Shown: one piece after another, positions 8,398 through 15,480 of the stretch | How the letters are laid out: each line of letters opens with the position of its first letter | Position numbering within the stretch: the stretch's first letter is position 1 | Source: DATMYQ01 sp035560935 | GTDB lineage: Bacteria; Bacillota; Negativicutes; Sporomusales; Sporomusaceae | DNA length: 32,711 nucleotides | Direction: 5' to 3' | NCBI GenBank assembly: GCA_035560935.1 | Contig: DATMYQ010000139.1 | Span: 1-32,711, forward strand | Notes under the pieces: model-generated | Databases searched by the model: none | Seen by the model: only the letters and a program-made list of their open reading frames with translations | What the model was told of the DNA's origin: nothing | Position numbers and translations under genes: made by a program

Positions 8398-9039
8398 ATG
8401 GAAATCAGCGAACAATTGATTCGTGAAATCGTCATGCAGGTTATCAGCCAGCAGGGCGGCGCCCCTGTAAAAAAAGTCGCTGTCAGCGGCCGTCCTATGA
8501 CTGTAGTAGAAAAGGGCGAGGCCAAACCCGGCACTCGCAGTGATGAAGTAATCATCGCCTTGGCGCCTTCGTTTGCCAAGCACCAGAATAAAACCATCGT
8601 GGACATTCCTCACAGCGACGTGCTGCGCGAACTGATCGCCGGCATCGAAGAAGAAGGAATCCAGGCCCGCGTGGTTCGGGTAACCCGGTCTTCCGACCTG
8701 GCCTTTGTGGCCCACGACGCCACCAAATTGAGTGGTTCCGGTATTGCGGTGGGCATTCAGTCCCGCGGTACCACCGTTATCCATCAAAAAGACCTGGCTC
8801 CTTTGAGCAACCTGGAATTGTTTCCGCAGTCTCCGCTGCTGGATCTGCCGGCTTTCCGCGCCATTGGCCGCAACGCCGCCCAGTATGCCAAAGGTCAGAG
8901 CCCGACTCCGGTACCTACCCGTAACGACCAGATGGCACGGCCGAAATTCCAGGCCAAAGCAGCCATCATGCATATTCGTGAGACTGAGCATGTGGTTCCC
9001 GGTTCTAAACCGGTGGAACTTGACGTGCAATTCAAATAG
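8398..9039 (+). CDS. pduD: Diol/glycerol dehydratase, medium subunit
   Basis: 213 residues from ATG 8398, which has a strong purine-rich site GGAGGAGAGG (8380-8389); GTG 8389 in the same frame overlaps that site and is less likely. The N-terminus EISEQLIREIVMQVISQQ is the short amphipathic encapsulation helix that targets the enzyme to the compartment lumen, followed by a flexible linker. The folded part (from about residue 45: DEVIIALAPSFA, TIVDIPHSDVLRELIAGIEEEG in part, RVTRSSDLAFVAHDATKLSGSG in part) matches the beta subunit that helps bind adenosylcobalamin. Cotranscribed with pduC and pduE. Confidence 0.96.
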   Translation: MEISEQLIREIVMQVISQQGGAPVKKVAVSGRPMTVVEKGEAKPGTRSDEVIIALAPSFAKHQNKTIVDIPHSDVLRELIAGIEEEGIQARVVRVTRSSDLAFVAHDATKLSGSGIAVGIQSRGTTVIHQKDLAPLSNLELFPQSPLLDLPAFRAIGRNAAQYAKGQSPTPVPTRNDQMARPKFQAKAAIMHIRETEHVVPGSKPVELDVQFK

Positions 9040-9056
9040 ACGGAGGTGACCAAAGC

Positions 9057-9566
9057 ATGACACAGGAAAAAATGGTAGAAGATATTGTCCGGCAGTTGCT
9101 GCAGAACATGGGCGGAGCGGCTCCGGCGGCAGCCCCGGTTTGCGCCGGCGGCAAATTAAACCCGGCTCAGGATTATCCGTTGGCCAGCAAACGGCCGGAG
9201 CTGATCAAAACTCCGACCGGCAAATCCCTGTCGGATCTGACCCTGGAAAAAGCCATCAAAGGCGAAGTAACTCCTGAGGACGTCCGGATCACTCCGGAAA
9301 CCCTCCGTCTGCAGGGCGAAGTGGCCGATGCTGTTGGCCGTAATCAGTTCGGCGACAATCTGCGCCGCGCCGCGGAACTGACGGCAGTTCCCGACGCCCG
9401 CGTACTGGAAATCTACAATGCGCTGCGGCCTTACCGTTCCACTAAACCGGAACTGCTGGCCATTGCAGATGAGCTGCAGAACAAATACAACGCTAAAATC
9501 AACGCCGCCTTTGTTCGGGAAGCTGCTGACGTATACGAGCGCCGCAACCGTTTAAAAGCGGACTAA
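9057..9566 (+). CDS. pduE: Diol/glycerol dehydratase, small subunit
   Basis: 169 residues, normal for PduE. The N-terminal helix TQEKMVEDIVRQLLQNMGG resembles an encapsulation peptide and is followed by an Ala/Pro-rich linker. The family core starts near DYPLASKRPELIKTPTGK and includes the conserved end ADVYERRNRLK. It completes the alpha2-beta2-gamma2 dehydratase. GGAGGTGACC (9042-9051) is the ribosome binding site for ATG 9057. It lies directly before the reactivase gene. Confidence 0.96.
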   Translation: MTQEKMVEDIVRQLLQNMGGAAPAAAPVCAGGKLNPAQDYPLASKRPELIKTPTGKSLSDLTLEKAIKGEVTPEDVRITPETLRLQGEVADAVGRNQFGDNLRRAAELTAVPDARVLEIYNALRPYRSTKPELLAIADELQNKYNAKINAAFVREAADVYERRNRLKAD

Positions 9567-9579
9567 GGTGTGATCTTTC

Positions 9580-11418
9580 GTGAATTCATCGGTATTAATA
9601 GCTGGCGTGGACATTGGCAATTCCACTACGGAAGTTTGTCTGGCCCGTCCTATGGGCGGCAATGAACTGCGGTTTCTGACCAGCAGCATCGTGAAAACCA
9701 CGGGCATTAAGGGAACGACGGCCAATTTGCCGGGAATTATTATGGCCCTGGATGAAGCTTTGAAACAGGCGGGTCTGCAGCGGAGCGATCTGACCGAGAT
9801 CCGTCTCAACGAAGCCACTCCGGTTATTGGCGACCTGGCGATGGAAACCATCACGGAGACCATTATCACCGAGTCGACCATGATCGGCCATAACCCGGGA
9901 ACACCGGGCGGCATCGGCCTGGGAGTGGGAACGACCACGGCCCTGGAACACCTGTGTGCTGCCCGGCCCGGAGACCAGGTGATTTGCGTCATTCCCAACG
10001 GGGTGGACTTTTCTGACGCGGCGCAAGCGCTGAATCAGGCTCTGGACCGTGGCGTCGAGATTACCGGCGCTATCGTTCGCCAGGACGACGCGGTATTGAT
10101 CGCCAATCGTCTGAAGCGGATCATCCCCATCGTGGATGAGGTCAAGTACGTGGAAAAAGTTCCGCTGAACATGTTATGCGCAGTGGAAGTGGCCGAACCG
10201 GGAATGACCATCAAAACCCTGTCCAACCCGTACGGCATTGCTACCGTATTCCAATTGTCGCCGGAAGACACGAAACTGGTGGTTCCCATCGCCCGGGCCC
10301 TGATCGGCAACCGTTCCGCGGTTGTGGTCAGAACGCCCCAGGGGGATGTCAAAGCCCGGACCATTCCGGCAGGCGCCGTGATTATCACCGGCCAAAAAGG
10401 AAAAGCGGAATTGGATATTGAGTCCGGCGCCGCGACCATTATGGAAGGTGTGGAACGGGTGCAGCCGGTGATTGACGTCAACGGTCAGGCCGGAACCAAC
10501 GCCGGCGGCATGTTGGAACGGGTTCGGCAGGTAATGAGCGAATTGACGGCTCAGCCGCTGTCGGAGATGCGGATACCGGATCTTTTAGCGGTGGATACCT
10601 TTGTGCCCCAGGAAGTGCAGGGTGGCGTCGCCGGCGAATTTGCACTGGAAAATGCAGTGGCTTTGGCGGCCATGGTGAAAACCAGCCGGCTGCCGATGCA
10701 GCAAATTGCGGACCATTTGCATGACCAGCTGCAGGTTCGGGTGATGATCGCCGGTGTGGAGGCCAATATGGCCGTCCGGGGCGCGTTGACCACGCCGGGT
10801 TCCAGTAAGCCCTTGGCCATACTGGACATGGGCGGCGGTTCCACCGACGCGGCCATCATTACCCGCGACGAAAAGGTCCATGCCATTCATCTGGCGGGAG
10901 CCGGCGATATGGTAACCATGCTGATCAATTCGGAACTGGGTCTGGAAAGCTTTGACACCGCCGAAGAAATCAAAAAGTATCCGCTGGCCAAAGTGGAGAG
11001 TCTGTACCATGTTCGCCTGGAAGACGGAACCGTCCGCTTTTTCAATGAGCATCTGCCGCCCCATGTGTTTGCCCGGGTGGTCATTCTCAAAGAAAATGAA
11101 ATGGTTCCCATCCCCACCGTGCATGGACTGGAAAGAATTCGTCACGTACGGCGGGAAGCTAAAAAACGGGTTTTTGTCACCAATGCATTGAGGGCTTTGA
11201 GCCGGGTCGCCCCGACTGGTAACATTCGTCATATCGAGTTTGTGGTCATGGTGGGCGGGTCCGCGTTGGATTTTGAAATTGCCGATATGGTGGCGGATGC
11301 GCTGGCGCAGTACGGTATCGTCTGCGGACGGGGAAATATTCGCGGTACCGAAGGTCCCCGCAACGCGGTAGCCACCGGCTTGGTTCTTTCCTACAACGAC
11401 CGCGAGGAGGGCTGCTGA
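9580..11418 (+). CDS. pduG: Diol dehydratase reactivase, large subunit
   Basis: 612 residues, typical for the PduG/DdrA/DhaF ATPase of the actin/Hsp70 fold. Nucleotide-binding motifs are visible: VDIGNSTTEVCLA near the N-terminus, ILDMGGGSTDAAII in the middle (about residues 415-428) and VVMVGGSALDFEIADMV near the C-terminus. It uses ATP to eject damaged cobalamin from inactivated dehydratase so that fresh adenosylcobalamin can bind. The start is GTG 9580; the upstream AAGGTG is moderate. The pduH start lies 2 bases beyond its stop, so the two subunits are translationally coupled. Confidence 0.96.
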   Translation: MNSSVLIAGVDIGNSTTEVCLARPMGGNELRFLTSSIVKTTGIKGTTANLPGIIMALDEALKQAGLQRSDLTEIRLNEATPVIGDLAMETITETIITESTMIGHNPGTPGGIGLGVGTTTALEHLCAARPGDQVICVIPNGVDFSDAAQALNQALDRGVEITGAIVRQDDAVLIANRLKRIIPIVDEVKYVEKVPLNMLCAVEVAEPGMTIKTLSNPYGIATVFQLSPEDTKLVVPIARALIGNRSAVVVRTPQGDVKARTIPAGAVIITGQKGKAELDIESGAATIMEGVERVQPVIDVNGQAGTNAGGMLERVRQVMSELTAQPLSEMRIPDLLAVDTFVPQEVQGGVAGEFALENAVALAAMVKTSRLPMQQIADHLHDQLQVRVMIAGVEANMAVRGALTTPGSSKPLAILDMGGGSTDAAIITRDEKVHAIHLAGAGDMVTMLINSELGLESFDTAEEIKKYPLAKVESLYHVRLEDGTVRFFNEHLPPHVFARVVILKENEMVPIPTVHGLERIRHVRREAKKRVFVTNALRALSRVAPTGNIRHIEFVVMVGGSALDFEIADMVADALAQYGIVCGRGNIRGTEGPRNAVATGLVLSYNDREEGC

Positions 11419-11419
11419 T

Positions 11420-11938
11420 ATGGCAGTGCATCTGGCTCCGGTCAAACCTTCCGTGATGATTTATTGTGAAGATTCGCCTGCGGAAACTCTGCAGCGCCGG
11501 CTTCGGGAAGTAGAGGCGGGCCTTGAGGAAGAAGGGATTCCTTTCATCCTCAAGAAAGCCGCTGAACAGGACCCTGTCCGTCTTGCCCATCGGGCGGCCG
11601 GCGAGTCGGCTTTGAGCGTGGGAGTCGGCATTGGCGGACCGTGGGGCGTTTGTATCCATTATTCCCGCTTTCAGGAAGATCAGCCGCTGTTCCTGTTAAA
11701 GGACGAGGCGGGTCCGGCTCAGTGGCGGTGCTTCGGCTACAATGCGGCCCGGTTGGTCAAAGGAACTCCCTTCAAAGAAGTTGACGAAAGCCCGGCGGAA
11801 CCTGCGGCGGGCTGGCCGGAGCAGCAGCGGAGTGCAAGCGAAGAGGAACAGCGTCGGCAGTTGCTGAACGCTGTAGTCAAACGATTGCTTCAGGAGCCGG
11901 CTTTTGCCGAGGCCGTGAGGAGGTGGAAGCTTGATTAG
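11420..11938 (+). CDS. pduH: Diol dehydratase reactivase, small subunit, with C-terminal extension
   Basis: 172 residues, against about 115-125 usual for PduH/DhaG. Residues 10-118 are the normal domain, resembling the dehydratase medium subunit (EEEGIPFIL, RLAHRAAGESALSVGVGIG, GYNAARLVKG). Residues about 120-140 form an acidic, Pro/Ala/Ser-rich linker, and 141-170 a predicted amphipathic helix (EEEQRRQLLNAVVKRLLQEP) that looks like an encapsulation peptide at the wrong end of the protein. The subunit swaps with the dehydratase medium subunit during reactivation. GAGGAGGG precedes ATG 11420. It overlaps pduK by 8 bases. Confidence 0.93.
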   Translation: MAVHLAPVKPSVMIYCEDSPAETLQRRLREVEAGLEEEGIPFILKKAAEQDPVRLAHRAAGESALSVGVGIGGPWGVCIHYSRFQEDQPLFLLKDEAGPAQWRCFGYNAARLVKGTPFKEVDESPAEPAAGWPEQQRSASEEEQRRQLLNAVVKRLLQEPAFAEAVRRWKLD

Positions 11939-12503
11939 AAATGCCTTGGGCCTTATAGAAACAGTGGGTTTGGCTGCCGGCCTGGAAGCGGCGGATGCGG
12001 CGGTAAAAGCCGCCAACGTTAAGCTTTTGGGTTATGAACTGACAAAGGGTGGCGGAATGGTCACCATCAAACTGAGCGGTGACGTGGGAGCGGTTAAAGC
12101 GGCGGTGGAAGCCGGAAGCCAGGCGGCGTCCAAAGTGAATAAGGTATACGCCACGCACGTGATCCCCCGGCCGCATCAGGAATTGGACTGCATGGTGAGC
12201 AGCAAGGAAAATATCGGTACGGAGGAACCTGCTCCGGTCGTTGTCCCGAAAACTCCGGTCAAACCGGCGGTGACGGAAACGGCGGTTGCAAAAGAGCCTG
12301 TACCGGCGGAACCGGAACCTGTATCCGAAGCCGTTCAAGAACCGGCGTCCGAACAGGAACCGGAGTCTGAATCAGTTCCGGTTCCGGTCCCGGCGAAAGA
12401 CAGCGCTGAGATTTGCAACCTTTGCAATGATCCCGCCTGCAGCCGTAAAAAAGGTGAACCCCGTACCACTTGTCTGCATTACAGCCGACTGGAAAAAGAA
12501 TAG
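11931..12503 (+). CDS. pduK: PduK-type BMC shell protein with cysteine-rich tail
   Basis: 190 residues from TTG 11931, supported by AGGAGG (11918-11923) and by the BMC domain beginning at once (NALGLIETVGLAAGLEAADA in part). Residues 1-85 are one BMC domain. Residues about 93-158 are a low-complexity Pro/Glu/Val linker. The C-terminus holds Cys162, Cys165, Cys170 and Cys181 in CNLCNDPACSRKKGEPRTTC, matching the tail of Salmonella PduK, a likely metal or Fe-S site. PduK is a minor facet protein; the function of its tail is not established. The TTG start and 8-base overlap with pduH suggest coupled, low-level translation. Confidence 0.94.
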   Translation: MIRNALGLIETVGLAAGLEAADAAVKAANVKLLGYELTKGGGMVTIKLSGDVGAVKAAVEAGSQAASKVNKVYATHVIPRPHQELDCMVSSKENIGTEEPAPVVVPKTPVKPAVTETAVAKEPVPAEPEPVSEAVQEPASEQEPESESVPVPVPAKDSAEICNLCNDPACSRKKGEPRTTCLHYSRLEKE

Positions 12504-12550
12504 CGGTCATAATGCGCGTGGAGCCAAGTAACATTTAAGGAGGAAACAAC

Positions 12551-12829
12551 ATGCGTGGAGAAGCATTAGGAATGGTGGAAACAAAGGGTCTGGTCGGCGC
12601 TATCGAAGCTGCTGACGCTATGGTTAAAGCAGCCAACGTCAGCCTGGTAGGTTATGAGAAGGTCGGATCCGGCCTGGTTACCGTCATCGTTCGCGGTGAT
12701 GTGGGCGCTGTGAAAGCAGCGACCGACAGCGGCGCTTGCGCGGCGCAAAAAGTGGGCGAGCTGATCTCGGTGCACGTCATCCCCAGACCGCACAGCGATG
12801 TAGAAAAAATCCTGCCCAAGGCGGAATAA
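12551..12829 (+). CDS. pduJ: PduJ-type hexameric BMC shell protein
   Basis: 92 residues, a single canonical BMC domain nearly collinear with PduA in this operon (same YEKVGSGLVTV pore loop and HVIPRPHSDVEKILP end). Differences include Cys in the SGACAAQK segment and Ser for Ile after KAANV. It is named pduJ rather than a second pduA from its place next to pduK and pduL, as in enteric operons. PduJ is usually the most abundant facet protein and helps drive shell assembly. AGGAGGAAAC gives an excellent ribosome binding site for ATG 12551, suggesting high expression. Confidence 0.93.
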   Translation: MRGEALGMVETKGLVGAIEAADAMVKAANVSLVGYEKVGSGLVTVIVRGDVGAVKAATDSGACAAQKVGELISVHVIPRPHSDVEKILPKAE

Positions 12830-12842
12830 CGCTGATGAACTG

Positions 12843-12882
12843 CGCTTCGCCCGCCTGGTCCTTTGATCTGGCCGGCGAAGCG
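12843..12882 (+). other. Intergenic hairpin between pduJ and pduL
   Basis: Perfect 9-pair GC-rich stem CGCTTCGCC (12843-12851) / GGCGAAGCG (12874-12882) with a 22-base loop in the largest gap of the pduJ-pduL segment. No T tract follows, so it is not a standard terminator. A plausible role is mRNA protection or partial attenuation, leaving more pduJ message than downstream message (inference). Confidence 0.6.
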
Positions 12883-12937
12883 CTGACTTTCCGGCGGATT
12901 TTATACAGAAAGTCCGATATAAAAGCGGGTGATAAAC

Positions 12938-13591
12938 ATGGATGAAAAATTAATCGAAGCCATTACGGCGCAAGTGATAAAGGCCATGCAGGGAGATAAA
13001 GAGCCGGGCGTCGGCGGAATTCCCATCGGGGTTTCCAACCGCCACATTCATATCGCGGCGGAACACCTGGAAATTCTGTTCGGCAAAGGCCATTCTCTCA
13101 CGAAAATAAAGGATCTGGCGCAAATTGGCGAGTATGCGGCGGCGGAGACTGTCACTCTGGTGGGGCCGAAAGGCGTGCTGCCGGGAGTGCGGGTTCTGGG
13201 GCCGGTACGGTCCAAAACCCAGATCGAATTGTCCCGGACCGACGGGTTTATTCTGGGCATCAAGCCGCCGGTGCGGGATTCCGGTGACACCAAAGGCACT
13301 CCGGGAGTTGTGGTGGTCGGTACAGCCGGCGCTGTTACCCTGACCGAAGGCGTGATCTGCAGTGCAAGGCATTTGCACATGAACCCGGCGGAAGCAGCGG
13401 CCCGGGGCCTGCAGGACGGACAGCGGGTCGCTGTGGAATCCGATGGCTGCCGTGGCGTGGTGTTTAAAGAAGTTCTGGTGCGGGTCAAACCGGACTTTGT
13501 CCTGGAACTGCATCTGGATACCGACGAAGCCAACGCCGCCGGACTCAAAAACGGCGACCTGGTAACGCTGGCTGCGCCGGCTCGGGGGTGA
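12938..13591 (+). CDS. pduL: Phosphate propanoyltransferase (BMC phosphotransacylase)
   Basis: 217 residues from ATG 12938. The N-terminal helix DEKLIEAITAQVIKAMQGD is an encapsulation peptide. The two PduL beta-barrel repeats carry the zinc-binding histidines: VSNRHIHI (His36, His38), SARHLHM (His145, His147) and LHLDTDEAN (His192). It converts acyl-CoA to acyl phosphate inside the compartment and recycles CoA for PduP. The ribosome binding site is weak (GCGGGTG), unlike that of the preceding pduJ. GTG 12929 is an alternative start. No kinase gene (pduW) is in the window, so a housekeeping acetate/propionate kinase must make ATP from the product. Confidence 0.96.
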   Translation: MDEKLIEAITAQVIKAMQGDKEPGVGGIPIGVSNRHIHIAAEHLEILFGKGHSLTKIKDLAQIGEYAAAETVTLVGPKGVLPGVRVLGPVRSKTQIELSRTDGFILGIKPPVRDSGDTKGTPGVVVVGTAGAVTLTEGVICSARHLHMNPAEAAARGLQDGQRVAVESDGCRGVVFKEVLVRVKPDFVLELHLDTDEANAAGLKNGDLVTLAAPARG

Positions 13592-13595
13592 GACG

Positions 13596-14408
13596 ATGGA
13601 TACCGAACAACTGGTACAACTGATTACCTCACGGGTGCTGGAGCAACTGCAGGGCAACGCCGTCAAGGCGTCCGCAGACTCCGTCAAACCTAAGATCCTG
13701 GCTCTGTTCACCGGCGGCACCATCGGCCTCATTGAAGGAATGGCTGCTGTACGGGAACTGTCAGCGACGGCGGATATCAGCGCGGTCATGTCCGCAGCGG
13801 CGGAAACCGTCATCGGCGTTCAGCGCCTGCGAGACAGCCTAGGGGCCCAATGCCCCATCATTACCGGCAAAGATCCCTTTCCCGGCAAAATACTCCGGGC
13901 GGCGGACCTAGTGCTGGTACCGGTGATGACCCTGAACACGGCGGGCAAAATTGCCCTGACGTTGACAGATTCATTGCCTTCTTTGCTAATCATTGAAGCG
14001 CTGCTTATGGGCAAACCGGTGATCGCGGCCCGCAACGCAGCCGACCCCCACGACATCTGGCGGCGGGAGCTGGGAATGGGACACGGGAACCCGGCACTGA
14101 ACCAAGCGTTGCAAAGTCATTTGCAAAAGCTGGAAGGCTTTGGCGTTACCCTGACCGACGTGCGTCAATTGACCCAAGCCGTGGTCAAACAGAACGGCAG
14201 CCGGCCTTTACCGGCGGCGACCGGATCTTTTGCGGCGGCTCCTGTCAAAGAAAAGACGGCCCGGCGGTTCCTCAGCGCCGAAGACGTGAAGAGCGTGGCC
14301 CTGGCGGGTCAAAAAACCATGCATCTGGAGAAAGGCACAATGGTCACGCCGCTGGCCTGGGACATCGCCCGGGAATACGGCGTGGAACTTTGCCTGCCGG
14401 AGGTGTGA
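13596..14408 (+). CDS. PduM-like flavoprotein-domain protein
   Basis: 270 residues in the pduM position between pduL and pduO. Three parts are visible. Residues 1-21 are an encapsulation-like helix (DTEQLVQLITSRVLEQLQG). Residues about 32-190 resemble an HFCD-type flavoprotein (ILALFTGGTIGLIEGM, ADLVLVPVMTLNTAGKIAL, LLMGKPVIAARNAADP). After a linker, residues about 228-270 (RFLSAEDVKSVALAGQ, MVTPLAWDIAREYGVEL) resemble the end of Salmonella PduM and the start of EutQ. Salmonella PduM is about 160 residues, is required for proper compartments, and has no known activity. FMN binding is a prediction; catalysis is unknown. GGGGGTGAG precedes ATG 13596, which lies 4 bases after the pduL stop. Confidence 0.75.
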   Translation: MDTEQLVQLITSRVLEQLQGNAVKASADSVKPKILALFTGGTIGLIEGMAAVRELSATADISAVMSAAAETVIGVQRLRDSLGAQCPIITGKDPFPGKILRAADLVLVPVMTLNTAGKIALTLTDSLPSLLIIEALLMGKPVIAARNAADPHDIWRRELGMGHGNPALNQALQSHLQKLEGFGVTLTDVRQLTQAVVKQNGSRPLPAATGSFAAAPVKEKTARRFLSAEDVKSVALAGQKTMHLEKGTMVTPLAWDIAREYGVELCLPEV

Positions 14409-14409
14409 C

Positions 14410-15393
14410 GTGAAAATCTATACCAAGACCGGTGACCGGGGCGAAACCAGCCTGCTGAGCGGTGAGCGGGTACCTAAGGACCATCTGCGGGTGGAAGCTT
14501 ACGGCGCGCTGGACGAAGTCGGCGCTACCTTAGGACTGGCCAAATCACTCGTCAGGGTGTCCAGGGTTGGTGAAATCATTCAGGAATTGCAGGAACGGCT
14601 GTTCGACGTCAGCGCTGATTTATCGTTGACGCACGAATCCGAGAAACGCCGTTATAAAATCAGGGAAGAGCATGTGGCTAAACTGGAACAGCTGATTGAC
14701 ACCCTGGAACGGGAGCGGGGCGCGGCCGTCAGATTTTCTTTTGTGGTCAGCGGCGGCACCACCGCTTCTGCGGTGCTGGATCTGGCGCGAACCATGGTGC
14801 GACGCTCCGAACGCTGGCTGGTAAAACTGCAGCGGGAAGAACCTGTTCCGCCACCGGTGGCCCTGTACCTTAACCGCCTTTCCGACCTGCTATTTTCCCT
14901 GGCCCGCTACAACGAGCGGGAAGAACTGGTTAAAGAAATAACCGGCCAGGTGCTGCAAAAACTGCGGCAATCCTGCCCGGCGGAGGAGGTAAAAACAAGG
15001 ATGCTGGAAAAAGCGAAGAAAATGATCGCCGCCGCAGAAAAAAAAGCGTTGGAAATTGGCGTGCCCATGGTCATTGCCGTTGTGGACGCCGGAGGTAATC
15101 TTGTTGCCGTGGAAAGAATGGACGACGCCCTGTTGGCCAGTATTTCCATTGCCCAGGACAAAGCATACACGGCGGTAGCCTTGAAAATGCCAACTCAAAC
15201 AGCGGCGGGCGTAACCCAACCCGGTACGCCGCTTTACGGACTCAACACCACTAACAATGGCCGGATGGTTATTTTTGGCGGTGGTCTGCCCATCATGGAA
15301 CATGGCAAAGCCATTGGTGCCATTGGAGTGAGCGGCGGTGCCGTGGAGGAAGACGTCTGCGTTGCTGAGGCCGGATTGGCCGCATGGAAATAA
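14410..15393 (+). CDS. pduO: PduO: cob(I)alamin adenosyltransferase fused to HbpS/GlcG-like domain
   Basis: 327 residues from GTG 14410, one base after the preceding stop. Residues 1-168 are the PduO-type ATP:cob(I)alamin adenosyltransferase (KIYTKTGDRGETSLLSG for ATP binding, RRSERWLVKL for the active-site arginine/glutamate). Residues about 198-327 are the HbpS/GlcG-like domain (VIAVVDAGGNLVAVERMD, KAIGAIGVSGG), heme-binding in some PduO proteins. The linker, residues 170-187 (REELVKEITGQVLQKLRQ), reads like an encapsulation helix. A strong internal ribosome binding site precedes Met198. PduO regenerates adenosylcobalamin with PduS inside the compartment. Confidence 0.95.
   Translation: MKIYTKTGDRGETSLLSGERVPKDHLRVEAYGALDEVGATLGLAKSLVRVSRVGEIIQELQERLFDVSADLSLTHESEKRRYKIREEHVAKLEQLIDTLERERGAAVRFSFVVSGGTTASAVLDLARTMVRRSERWLVKLQREEPVPPPVALYLNRLSDLLFSLARYNEREELVKEITGQVLQKLRQSCPAEEVKTRMLEKAKKMIAAAEKKALEIGVPMVIAVVDAGGNLVAVERMDDALLASISIAQDKAYTAVALKMPTQTAAGVTQPGTPLYGLNTTNNGRMVIFGGGLPIMEHGKAIGAIGVSGGAVEEDVCVAEAGLAAWK
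14984..15003 (+). promoter_or_regulatory. Internal ribosome binding site and start within pduO
   Basis: AGGAGGT (14984-14990) stands 10 bases before ATG 15001, in frame with pduO (codon 198) and exactly at the boundary between the adenosyltransferase and the HbpS-like domain. Initiation here would give a free domain of about 130 residues. The motif could also be a relic of a gene fusion. Use is inferred. Confidence 0.6.
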
Positions 15394-15480
15394 TCAATCC
15401 GCAGAAAGATGAGCGGAGGAACCAGAGCGTATACTCCGTAACTGGGTGCACGATCTCTGAAACCGGAGGTGTAACAATAT

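Noticed and set aside
11700..11938. Frameshift as the cause of the long PduH C-terminus
   Set aside because: The tail reads as a plausible linker and amphipathic helix, and the pduK ribosome binding site and start are placed normally within its end, so a true extension is more likely.
12286..12531. Arg/Asn/Pro-rich reading frame over the PduK linker
   Set aside because: It arises from the low-complexity Pro/Glu codon repeats of pduK read in another frame.
12736..12945. Small plus-strand frame across the pduJ-pduL gap
   Set aside because: It overlaps pduJ and the hairpin and has no ribosome binding site or similarity, including none to PduN.
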